Origin: Candidatus Altimarinota bacterium
Lineage (GTDB): Bacteria > Patescibacteriota > Gracilibacteria > BD1-5 > UBA2023
Length of the DNA: 50,445 nt
Reading direction: 5' to 3'
Assembly: GCA_014377245.1 (NCBI GenBank)
Contig: JACMPX010000014.1
Coordinates: 1 to 50,445, forward strand
The notes under the pieces: generated by a model
Seen by the model: the letters and a program-made list of their open reading frames with translations, nothing else
Databases searched by the model: none
What the model was told of the DNA's origin: nothing
Position numbers and translations under genes: made by a program
Shown: piece after piece, positions 35,537-44,512 of the stretch
Layout of the letters: every line of letters begins with the position of its first letter
Numbering within the stretch: position 1 is the first letter of the stretch

Positions 35537-37627
35537 ATGTCAAAAAATCTAGAAAACATCCAACATATACTGATAAATCTTCCAAAGGGTCCATGAGTCT
35601 ATCAGATGAAGGACATATCAGGGAAGGTGATGTATGTTGGTAAAGCTAAAAATCTAAAGAGTCGAGTCAGTAGCTACTTCGTGAAGACGAATGATCTCTC
35701 TCTCGCCAAACGGCAGATGGTTGCTAAGATCATAGATATCGAGATCATCACCTGTCAGACCGAGGTCGAAGCACTGGTACTCGAGACTAACATCATCAAG
35801 CATCTCACACCCAAATACAATATATTGATGAAAGACGATAAAAATCTCGCCTATCTCAAGATAACCAATTCTCCAGTACCAGAGCTCATCAAAACACGCC
35901 AAAAGATACGAGATGGCGGAGTATATTTTGGTCCATATGTCTCAGGAGTAGAGCAATCAGTGAGAGCGTTACGTAGGATATTCAACATTAGAAACTGTAG
36001 AGTAAAGTTTTCACAAAAAAAGTCTATAAATAGTTTGCCATCCTTAAATACGAAGGATCTGTTAAGAGATGGGGTAGATACTTCCTATTATCAGAATAAT
36101 ATATTAATTACAGACAAGGCATGAAAAACCATACCATGTATTGATTACTATATATGACTCTGTCCAGCTCCCTGTATGCTAGAGAAGAGTAAATTAGAGC
36201 AACATAGTCAGAATATAGAGAATGTACGATGATTTCTTTCTGGAGATGCAGTAGCTGTTTTCGACAAACTAGAGTATGAGATGAGAGAGAAGGCAAAGGT
36301 ATTTGACTTCGAAGAAGCCCAGAAAATCAAAGAAACACTCATAGCGCTCAGATGACTCCATGAGAGACAAAAAGTCAGAGATATCGTTGATGGAGATATA
36401 GATATATGTATACAGTATGAAAAGTATGATAAAACATATATAGCACTCACTCAGGTTAGATGATCACAGGTTGTATGAGTATATAGACATGAGATACAAT
36501 CAGGAATAGAGGAATGAGAGGATGTCATGATAGCATTCCTTATGAGGCAATATGTAGTAAATATAGATTGAGATATTCCTAATATATTACTCTGCCAGAG
36601 AGATTTCACCGATACTGCATTCGTGATATTTCTCAAATCACAAAAAATACAACTCGAAATCCCGAAAATCTGACCCAAAAAAGATCTCCTCGATTTCACT
36701 CAAAACCAGCTCAGGGAGTATGCCTACAAAAGAGAACTCGCCACACTTGAGAACAAGATACTCACACGTGAACATATGTCTAATATTCTCGAGCGATTGG
36801 GATATGCAGTACCTCAAAAATGAGAAATAATATTTGAATGCTATGATATATCTCATACAGATGGTAGATTTACCTATGCATCCCGTGTTGTCATCGTGAA
36901 TTGACGACCAGATCCCTCAAGATATCGCAAATACAAGATCAAATCTCTTGAGGATGGAATGATAGATGACTATGCATCTCATCGTGAGGTTATGATGCGT
37001 CGTACACTTGAGTGAATCGAGCAGGATAATCTCCCTCATCTTATCATCATCGATGGAGGCAAGTGACAACTCTCGAGTGCTATATCCGGGATCAATGAAG
37101 GGATCTATAGAAATAAAAGCGAAAAAATAAAAGTGAAGAATTCAAATGTAGGTAAACCTATAGATCCATTATCGCGAAGTATTATCAGTTCTAGTATTTC
37201 TGAAAATACGGAATATGGATTGCTTTCCAACTGAGCCGGACAGGTCCAAGACTCGCAATGACAAATACTAATAGAGATGTCATTGCCTCCCATTTGTTCT
37301 ATTGCCAAGCGAGAAGAGGAGATTTTTCTTCCTGAGAATCCAATTCCAGTATTATTCACCCATGGGACACCAGAGCTCATGGTACTCCAGAAGGCTAGAG
37401 ATGAGTCTCATAGATTCTCTATAACAGCGAACCGATCTGCTAGGTCCAAATCTATGAAAAAAAATATCCTCGAAGAACTGCCAGGGATAGGCCCAGTCAC
37501 ACGACGAAAACTCTTGAAGCTCGCAGGAAGTGTTGATGGAATTAAGGATATATCATTTGAGCAACTCTCAGAGTGTTGCAATATTGCTCAGATAGAGACA
37601 CTCAGGGATCATGGTTTTTTTAATTAA
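35537..37627 (+). CDS. uvrC: Excinuclease ABC subunit UvrC
   Basis: The protein is 696 aa with TAA stop and many Gly-TGA codons. The N-terminal GIY-YIG nuclease has GPGVYQMKD, VMYVGKAKNLKSRVSSYF and NIIKHLTPKYN. A cysteine pair (GLCPAPC) precedes the UvrB-binding region (FDFEEAQKIKETL). The C-terminal RNase H-like nuclease has ECYDISHTDG and IIIDGGKGQL, where the second glycine block includes TGA. Tandem helix-hairpin-helix motifs (LPGIGPVTRRKLL) end the protein. About 70 extra residues separate GGKGQL from SIAKREEEIF, and part is translated from a palindromic repeat (37217-37264). UvrC makes both incisions in nucleotide excision repair. Confidence 0.95.
37217..37264 (+). repeat. Palindromic repeat element inside uvrC
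   Basis: Runs GGATTGCTTTCC ... CTCGCAATGAC, the reverse of GTCATTGCGAG ... GGAAAGCAATCC, matching the element type in the MutY-like gene. Two of its triplets are TGA and translate as Gly, so the frame of uvrC continues through it. Confidence 0.65.
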
Positions 37628-37640
37628 TGCAAAGTTCATC

Positions 37641-37781
37641 TTACTTCTTCTCACTCATGAGAATGATATGAAAAACTTCTCCCATCCTCCAGAAAAATTC
37701 ATTGAGATTATAGGGCACTTCGTTCTTTATTAACTCAATGAATTCTGAGTATAAAATGCTCTCAATCTTTCATTCATTCAC
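37641..37781 (-). other. Possible small ORF or gene remnant (46 aa)
   Basis: With TGA as Gly a frame runs from GTG 37781 to TAA 37641 and contains FIELIKNEVPYNLNEFFWRM and GEVFHIILMSEKK. The sequence looks protein-like rather than random, but there is no ATG and a TAA lies just upstream (about 37800). It may be the tail of a decayed gene. The rest of the 338-bp gap between uvrC and tsaD is AT-rich with nothing else recognisable. Confidence 0.3.
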
Positions 37782-37965
37782 AGGTTTGAATGAGATCCGT
37801 TTTTAATTCAATAGATCAAATTCTTGGCAAATCTTTATATTTTTATGGTGTAGATAAATGTAGTAATAATTATTATTTATCTGTCCAACTCTTGATATTT
37901 TAGTTTTTCCCAATATATTCTAGTGATTAAATCAAATTTCTAATATTTAGTAATCAATTATTCAA

Positions 37966-38937
37966 TTGTATATCCTTGCTTTCGAAACATCCTGTGATGA
38001 CACTTCTGTAGCAGTGATGCGAGATAAAGTGTGTATCTCTCTCTCGACTCGGACACAACTCGAACATAGTGCTACTGGTGGTGTTGTACCCGAGGTAGCT
38101 GCTCGTAGCCATGCGAATGCGATATTCCCATGTATCGATGACGCACTTTGAGATGCTGGGATTCACTTGTCAGATATCGATCTTATCGCTTGTACGGATC
38201 ATCCAGGTCTTGCCCCATCTCTCCTCACAGGTCTCGTTGTCGCCGAGACACTTGCCCTATCATCAGGTAAGCCTATGATGCGGATCGATCATATCGAGAG
38301 TCATATATTTGCGAATTTCTTGGAAAGAAAAGAGTCAGATATAATATTCCCATCTGTTGTTCTCACAGTTTCAGGTGGTCATACTGAGCTCTATATTTGG
38401 AATTCGTTATACGATCTGGAGATGATCGGGCAGACGCACGATGATGCTGCAGGGGAGTGCTTCGATAAAGTATCGAAGATGCTCGGTATGGGTTTTCCAG
38501 GGTGAAAAAAAATTGCTGATCTCGCAGAGAAATATATTGGAGAATATGAGGGGATTTTTCCTCTTGTGTTATTGTATAAGGAGTCTCTTGACTTCTCATT
38601 CTCTGGACTCAAGAGTGCCGTGAAGCGGTATATCGATATCCAGATAGCTACACCCGAGTGACTCACTCCTGAAAAAAAAATACAAATTGCCTATGAATTC
38701 GAAGAAGTAGTGACAGATATATTATCAAAAAAACTCATGAGAGCTGCAGAGCAAAAAGATACTAAAATGATCCTACTCGCCTGAGGAGTGAGTGCAAATA
38801 CCAAACTCAAAAAGAAAATCAAAACACTTGCTGATATTGCCCATGTTTCATTCCTAGCACCAACTCAGATAATATATTCGATGGATAATGCGGCCATGGT
38901 GGGTGCGAGGGCATACTATGAGTGGAGTAGCAGGTAA
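37966..38937 (+). CDS. tsaD: tRNA threonylcarbamoyladenosine transferase TsaD
   Basis: The protein is 323 aa. Start is TTG at 37966 (YILAFETSCDDTSVAV is the family N-terminus and no ATG is available), stop TAA. Family motifs: ETSCDDT, GGVVPEVAARSH, metal-binding HIESH, TVSGGHTEL, DDAAGECFDKV, FPGGKKIADLA (Gly from TGA), SFSGLKSAVKRY, LLAGGVSANTKL and SMDNAAMVG. TsaD transfers the threonylcarbamoyl group to A37 of ANN-decoding tRNAs. Its partners TsaB/C/E are not in the window. Confidence 0.95.
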
Positions 38938-38964
38938 GAATTTATGCAGAAATAGTCTTTGTAT

Positions 38965-39043
38965 CTGTCATTCCTGTGTAAGCAGGAATCTAAATTTTGT
39001 TTTTCGGAAACTGGGATCCCAGTCTACCGCACTCCCAGGATAA
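38965..39043 (+). repeat. Intergenic repeat, copy 2 (CTGTCATTCCTG type)
   Basis: Starts CTGTCATTCCTGTGTAAGCA and contains CTGGGATCCCAGTCTA. It is the best preserved of three related copies (18716, 38965, 41799). The 342-bp gap between tsaD and the DsbA-like gene otherwise holds only an ORF-like minus frame (38968-39246) that overlaps the repeat and is not supported. Confidence 0.65.
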
Positions 39044-39268
39044 TAGGTACTGTGGTATATATGATGCTGAGGTATGAAGCATCTAATAGTTTTCCTCGTA
39101 GAGCATATTATTTTTTCATCAAAATGATAAAGAAATAATCCTATATGCTTAACACGACCATTATTAAAAGAATCCCTTCCTACAATAAAAAACATCTTGT
39201 CAAAGGATTTTGTGAATATCGTTTTGCTTTTACTCGTTGTTCTCATATCATAGATTTGTCTATTTTTT

Positions 39269-39274
39269 TATAAT
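39269..39274 (+). promoter_or_regulatory. -10 box 5 nt before the DsbA-like start
   Basis: TATAAT followed by TTCTT and then the ATG at 39280. This spacing places the transcript start at or next to the ATG, suggesting a leaderless mRNA. No clear -35 box was identified. Confidence 0.5.
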
Positions 39275-39279
39275 TTCTT

Positions 39280-40221
39280 ATGTTAACCAATAAAACTGAA
39301 ACTACATCTGTTCCAGAAGCCTGAGATGAGGCAAATTTTTCTTTCACACATATACTATTGGTTGTAATTATACTCCTCAATGCTACTTGACTTTATCTCC
39401 TCACAGGGAATTCCATTTCTCTTCCAGAGAGTCTCAACATTAATCCTGTAGGCGTCAAGCAAGCACTCTTAGACATCGAATACTCGAAGGTCGGAGGCAA
39501 GGCAAACTATGATATTATGACTCAGGCACAAAATCTCTCCGTCAATGATCCACAAAATCCATCGAATATAGAGGCAATGAAGAAGTATATCTCTACATTT
39601 GGTAGCGGAACTAAGGCAGCTACTGCTCCTAAAGCTCTCGCAAGTGGTGCCACCATGACACCTGCAGAGATCGCAGTAATCTTATCTGGTGCTGCTCTCG
39701 AAGGGAACAAGTTAGCAGATATCGTTGCTATCGAGTACTCTGATATGGAGTGTCCTTTTTGCATCAAGCAATATAGTGATACTAAGATTCAATCATCTCT
39801 CCTTGCTCAGTATGGAGATAAGGTTGTATTTGCATTCAAAAATAATCGCGGAGTCAATCATTCAGGTACTGAGGCTAAGGCACTCGCTATTCTCTGTGCT
39901 AAAAAGGTCGGTGGAGACAAGGCATATATTGAATTTTACCATGCTATTATGGATGGAACTACGCAGGGAAGTGTCTACCCAGTTTCTGGTCTCCCAGCTA
40001 TAGCCAAGAAACTCTCTCTTGATATGAGTAAATGGCAGACTTGTTTTGATAGCAAGGCTACACTCGTACAGCTCGAATCAGAAACAAGCGAGGCTCAGAA
40101 ATATGGAATGGGAGGAACCCCAGGGACACTCCTTCTCAATGTAAAAACAGGGAAGTACTCAACTGTAGAAGGTGCTTATCCATTCACATCATTCACTGAT
40201 AAAATCAAATCGATTCAATAA
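39280..40221 (+). CDS. Membrane-anchored DsbA-like thiol-disulfide oxidoreductase
   Basis: The protein is 313 aa, start MLTNKTETTSVPEAGDEANF and TAA stop. One transmembrane helix (HILLVVIILLNATGLYLLTG) includes a Gly from TGA. A ~70-aa linker leads to a thioredoxin-like DsbA domain with active site ECPFC (residues about 163-167), the cis-Pro segment MGGTPGTLL, and FDSKATL. It resembles the DSBA-like thioredoxin group used for extracytoplasmic disulfide formation or isomerisation. The many secreted proteins in this window with cysteines could be substrates. Confidence 0.9.
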
Positions 40222-40232
40222 TAGCATTATAT

Positions 40233-40267
40233 AAAAAAATCTCTCTCGATTATCGAGAGAGATTTTT
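40233..40267. terminator. Bidirectional hairpin terminator
   Basis: AAAAAAATCTCTCTCGA pairs with TCGAGAGAGATTTTT around a TTA-containing loop. It lies between the convergent dsbA-like and m5C methyltransferase genes and reaches the latter's stop codon, so it probably ends both transcripts. Confidence 0.9.
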
Positions 40268-41774
40268 ATTTGCGACGCCACTCATGCGAGAAAGTATTAG
40301 AGATAATATTTCATTTGCGGTACTCAAGTCAGAGAATCTGTCCCAAATAAATGATGAGAATATACTCATCTGATCCAGATGATTCGATAGTCTCTCATCT
40401 GAGGTATCTATCGATCTCTCCCTCATTTGAGATAATATATTGGATAGTATCGGCCATATCGAGGTATCGCCATGTCCGATTACTCACAACGAATTTGCCG
40501 TGATCTACTACTCATATTTGTTCCCCATATCTCATTAGGAATACTCTCTCTCTGATTTTTTCTCCTATTTCATCATTTCGTAATGCAAGTATTTTGTTCT
40601 CATGTTCATAGAGTGTGACTCCATTCTGACATTGCCATGGAGATATATTTCCGCGAAATAGTCGGAGTTCCTTATTATTCGTTATCTGGAATTTTGGTTC
40701 AGATTTTTTCCATTCATTTCCTGATTTTTCGGATATATCTTGATCTTTAGTATTTTTAGATGACGACAGGAGTGATTTCGTTTTTCGGATTTTTGCTACA
40801 AAAAATCCACCCGTTCCATCGATATGTGGCCAGAACTTTTTCTGGAAAATGATCTCAAACGCATCACCATATTTCTCTGACATTGCTTCTAGGACTCATT
40901 CATTTTCGATGAGATTGAGTGAACAGGTTGAGTATATCATTTCTCCATTTACTTTGAGTGTATGGAGTGCTGCATCGAGGAGCTTGGTTTGGAGTCTTGC
41001 GATTTCTCGGATATTTTTCAGATGCCAGTGTTTCACGGCATCAGTTCCCTTGAATAGAGTTCACTCTCAGCTACAGGGAGCATCGAGGAGCACTCGATCG
41101 AAGAGCTCAATCTGGTGACGATAGAGTTGTCCCGGATAGAGAGTGATACCAATGTTACCATTTCCCATGCGTTCTAGATTCTGGAGGAGTTGTGGGAGCC
41201 TTTCGCGAGTTGGCTCGTTTGCGATGATGAATGAGTTGGGATAGTATTCTGCCAGCTGTGTAGTCTTGCCACCAGGACTCGCTGCCATATCGAGAATCAA
41301 GAAATTTTCTAAAAAACTTGTTTTTTGTTTCTGTCATTCTGTTTTGTCATTCACCGTATTGTTGTATACGATTCATTTTGGTACTCATTCCGCATTCAAA
41401 ATACTTCCTTTTTGAGAAAATTTTTGTTGCTCTAGATGCTTTGTATGATCAGCAAGTATATCTACAGGATGTGCTGCTGCGAGCTCTTGGATATAGAAAT
41501 TCCCGAGAAGATGATCCATAGAAAACCCGAGTCGTCTCTCGAGTGGGTTAAAATCTGCTCTACGATCCATAACAAATACTTCATCAATACTCGTTGATGT
41601 AAGTACCCAACCATCTGTTTCGAGGTTTTTTTTCACTTGCTCCACTTTTCCTGGTTTGATACGAATAGTACGCAGTATTGGTTTTTGTATAGCTGTGAGA
41701 AATTTTTGTAGTTCTGCCTCATTATTCTGGAAACAGTTCTCTCGGAAGTAGGTGATGAATCGATCGTTTATCAT
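40266..41774 (-). CDS. RsmB/RsmF (NOL1/NSUN)-type RNA cytosine-5 methyltransferase
   Basis: The protein is 502 aa with TAA stop. The catalytic domain has the SAM site LDMAASPGGKTTQLA, DRVLLDAPCSGEGTLFKG (Gly of CSGEG from TGA at 41067) and the catalytic cysteine in IYSTCSLNLIENE. The C-terminal 150 residues form an RsmF-like accessory region (KFQITNNKELRLFRGNISPW, FVVSNRTWRYLDMADTI) probably for RNA binding. The enzyme methylates C5 of cytosine in rRNA or tRNA; the exact target cannot be told from sequence. Confidence 0.92.
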
Positions 41775-41798
41775 AGAGATTTTTGTGACATCGGGTTA

Positions 41799-41845
41799 CT
41801 GTTATTTTTGCGTACGTAGGAATCTAGATTCAGAGTGCTTCCCAT
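41799..41845 (+). repeat. Intergenic repeat, copy 3 (degenerate)
   Basis: CTGTTATTTTTGCGTACGTAGGAATC resembles CTGTCATTCCTGYGWAnGCAGGAATC of the copies at 18716 and 38965. It is shorter and more decayed. Confidence 0.45.
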
Positions 41846-41868
41846 TACTTTTTATATAAAAAGTAATG
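41843..41868. other. Perfect 26-nt palindrome
   Basis: CATTACTTTTTAT and ATAAAAAGTAATG form a fully symmetric inverted repeat with no loop, between the decayed repeat copy and the 115-bp dispersed repeat. It lies upstream of the m5C methyltransferase gene and downstream of smpB. It could be a protein-binding site or a factor-independent terminator; the sequence does not decide. Confidence 0.5.
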
Positions 41869-41928
41869 AAAATCTTTAGAGTCTTATGTGTTTCTACCCT
41901 TAAAGAGTATATATAATTTGCTAACTAT

Positions 41929-42045
41929 ATTCGATTCTTTTTTGGAAATTCAAAAAACTGCTCCTTTGTGATTTGTCGCATTGGAAATTTCTTTGGTGTA
42001 CGCTGTGCTCAAACGGTTTCAAACTTCTGCAAAAATCTCAACGAT
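41929..42045 (+). repeat. Dispersed ~115-bp repeat, copy A
   Basis: Clearly related over its length to 46464-46580 in the same orientation, sharing ATTCGATTC, GGAAATT, CTTTGGTGTACG, GCTCAAAC and TTCTGCAAAAATCTCA. The ends carry an imperfect inverted repeat (GGAAATTC near the start, TTTCAAACTTC near the end). It is non-coding and fills most of the gap between the methyltransferase and smpB. Confidence 0.7.
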
Positions 42046-42097
42046 TGATAATCAAAAATCACATAAGGAAGAGGTAATGGAGAGTACGAAGGAAGAA

Positions 42098-42547
42098 CTA
42101 AAATTGAACTCGATTTTCTCTATCGAGATCTCGTTCTTTGAGGAGATTTTTTTTCTCCCATTTTTTGCGTCATTTTGCGAGAGCAACCCGTACCTTGAAT
42201 ATATTTCCCTTGGAGTAGATGCTCACTGGGACGAGTGTAGCGCTTGTTTCTTTTACTTTTTGTCCGATTCTGAGTATTTCTTTCTTCGACATGAGGATGA
42301 GTCGTTCTCGCTTGGGATCAATTATTATACCAGTACTCCCCTTGTATTCTGATATATGAGAGCCGATAAGGACAGGACGACCAGAGTGGATGGTGATGTA
42401 GGCTCATTTGAGATTGGCACTTCCATTGCGTATGCTCTTGATTTCACCCCCCATCAATACTATCCCAGCCTCGAATTCTTCGATGACTTCATAGTCGAAT
42501 AGGGCTTTTTTGTTCTCGATGATGACTTGGTTTGCTACGATTCACAT
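42098..42547 (-). CDS. smpB: SsrA-binding protein SmpB
   Basis: The protein is 149 aa with TAG stop, unseen under the standard code because its second codon and two later ones are TGA. Motifs: [38 protein letters not shown] (family: GTEVKSLRxGKANLKDSY), [34 protein letters not shown] and [18 protein letters not shown]. SmpB binds tmRNA to rescue stalled ribosomes. The tmRNA gene was not found in this window. The chosen start gives [20 protein letters not shown]. Confidence 0.95.
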
Positions 42548-42644
42548 GCCTGGGATTATATGGGAAACTCCCAGAAAGTCTACCTTTTGATAAAAAAGTC
42601 CTAAATAAACTTGTCAATATATAAATATGTGTTATTATATAAAT

Positions 42645-42869
42645 ATGAAAATCATACCAACATACATAATTCTCACTCTATCCATCATCGTAAGCTCTCT
42701 AGGCGCCACATATGCGGCAAGCTCGGACAAAAGAGATAGCTGAGAAAATTCACAGTCACATACAACTCCTCATCCTCCACATGATCATCAAGAGACAAAT
42801 CATATCAAAAAACTCGATGAGAGTATGAGGCGTAAGAGAGAAGATGAAGAAAATCCTACTAAGAAATAG
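42645..42869 (+). CDS. Small secreted His-rich protein
   Basis: The ORF is 74 aa with TAG stop. A classic signal peptide (MKIIPTYIILTLSIIVSSLG) with a likely AYA cleavage motif is followed by a mature peptide of about 47 residues. That peptide contains a His/Pro/Asp stretch (SHTTPHPPHDHQETNHIKK) and a Lys/Arg/Glu-rich tail. One Gly comes from TGA. Histidine density suggests metal binding outside the membrane, but this is inference. It is divergent from smpB, with a TATTAT box 6 nt before the ATG. Confidence 0.65.
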
Positions 42870-42877
42870 GATTTTTT
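42851..42877. terminator. Bidirectional hairpin overlapping two convergent stops
   Basis: AAATCCTA and TAGGATTT form an 8-bp stem followed by T residues. It contains the stop codons of both the His-rich gene (plus) and the 135-aa gene (minus), which overlap by 11 bp. Confidence 0.75.
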
Positions 42878-43266
42878 GTGATAATAGCTTCAATATCTTG
42901 ATTAACTCGTGTAACTAATTCGTCCGAACTATCAAGTAATCATAGGGATCATATTTGTTGAAAAAATTCTCCTACTTTACTCATATAAACTCATGGCATT
43001 TTACTAGCATTTCTACGTGTTCACTCGATACAAAGTTTCTTTTGCAATCGTACCCAAGTGTTCCACGCTGATATGTTTTCTATTGAATATAAAATCGTAC
43101 TGATTTCGGGGATTTCTATACAATTAAAAAATCATCACAGAGACATAGAACTCGCTACATTCATTCATGACATTTTCTCTATAATATGTTTTTTTAGTGA
43201 TTTTTTTTCGGTTTCTGAAAAATCTAACTCTGTAGTATTCGATGTAGATAATCTATTGCTTGTCAT
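42859..43266 (-). CDS. Hypothetical protein (135 aa) visible only with TGA as Gly
   Basis: Start MTSNRLSTSNTTELDFSETE, stop TAG (a second TAG follows at once). Seven TGA codons read as Gly, for example KMSGMNVASSMSLGGFFNC and LQKKLCIEGTRRNASKMPG. Sequence is helical with two cysteines. The start overlaps the end of the UPF0489-like gene by 43 bp in a different frame, so the two are probably translated in series. I do not recognise the family. The open frame with natural composition over seven TGA codons supports it as real. Confidence 0.62.
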
Positions 43267-43946
43267 TGTTCTATGAAATAAGGAGATGTCGCTATTGTAG
43301 TATATTTCACTCTTTTGAGCAATTTTTTGATGATTTTTATTTTTTTCTCACTTGGAATATGATCGAGCTCAGGCGAAAATATATCGAGATCGAGATTGAG
43401 TATGCTATTCTTGCTCGGGATATAATCCATATAGCTATCGATCTGATACTCATTCTCTATGCGTACTATATTGCCGATAAGACCACACTCTATCGCAGGG
43501 AGTATATAGTTGCCGACATTGCAAGAGTGATTGGTGAATTCCCATGCATATTGCTCGTCGAGTATTGCTCGATGATGATCGAGGGTGTTCTCATTATCCC
43601 AGAGATCTGAGTGCTCATCGATATGTAATAGTTCGAATCCTGATGTTATTTTTCATTGTCTGATAGCATCTATCCAGAAATATAGGGCATGATTGTGATT
43701 GTCGAATACTACAGTACTCTCATCGAGCCGAACAAAATTCTCAATTCAAATACAGGATCTGAGTTCCTTATTTTCTAATTCTTCGAATGAGATAGTAGAT
43801 CATACTTTCACGTCATCAATCGAGCCACAAATGAGAGCAGGTATCGTGAGAGTAGGGGGCTGTCCATATTTTATTGTTCTATCGTCCCAGGCGAATGCAT
43901 TGTTTCCGAGTTTTTGATTTAGAATTTGCTTATTTGTGTAGTGCAT
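43224..43946 (-). CDS. UPF0489-like protein (arginase-like metal motifs)
   Basis: The protein is 240 aa, start MHYTNKQILNQKLGNNAFAW right after an in-frame TAG, stop TAG. Motifs: VVFDNHNHALYFWIDAI, LLHIDEHSDLWDN, a further AWEFTNHSCNVGNYILPA, and ILNLDLDIFSPE. The HxDxH and DLDxF pairs resemble metal ligands of the arginase/deacetylase fold, and the NHNHALYFW segment is what I associate with UPF0489 (C5orf22) proteins. Function of that family is unknown. Its start overlaps the cytidylate kinase end by 17 bp, so the genes form one unit. Three TGA codons are Gly. Confidence 0.7.
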
Positions 43947-44478
43947 CTATGGCTTGTATTACTAAATTGTATACCTCATCTGGAGTCCGACTACTCGTAT
44001 CGATCACGACATCATAGAGATCCATATCATAGATATGGAGACCATAATACTTCATATACCGATCATTCTCACTCTGACGTCTTATCTCGATATTTACTAC
44101 TGTATGCTCGATTGTCTCATGTGTTTCTATACCTTGGCGTGTTGAATCTGTGAATATCCTATGTGCTGCCTCCAGTGGTGTGACTGTTAGGAATATTTTC
44201 ATAGCATGAGGAATAAAATGAAAGGCGAGACGACCATCAATGATAAAATCATCCTCAACTTTTCCTAAATCCCGTTGTCTATCATCAAGTATAGTATCGA
44301 TGATACTACCATCAGTTTCTGCTTCACGATTGATATCTATGATAGATACTCATCGCTCTAGAGCGAGTCCTCTCATGAAATCTCATGTTGAATATCTCTT
44401 GTATCTATAGTGTTCTGCGAGATGAGCTCCGAGAGTGCTCTTGCCAGCTCCGTGATGCCCGCCAATTGTGATGATCAT
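43930..44478 (-). CDS. cmk: Cytidylate kinase (short archaeal-like type)
   Basis: The protein is 182 aa, start MIITIGGHHGAGKSTLGAHL with a P-loop, TAA stop. STGDFMRGLALERGVS (Gly from TGA in both GD and RG-V) is the NMP-binding segment typical of short CMP kinases; FIIDGRLAFHFIPHAMKIF and the LID-like RRQSENDRYMKYYG follow. The catalytic pattern and length fit type-2 cytidylate kinases that phosphorylate CMP/dCMP. It sits 34 bp downstream of the PBP gene and overlaps the UPF0489-like gene. Confidence 0.85.
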
Positions 44479-44512
44479 ATTATGGATTATAGAGAAAATA
44501 TATATTTTGCAA

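Noticed and set aside
38968-39246. Minus-strand 92-aa ORF in the gap after tsaD
   Set aside because: Its C-terminal third is translated repeat sequence (copy 2), composition is odd, and it uses no Gly-TGA until it runs into the repeat.
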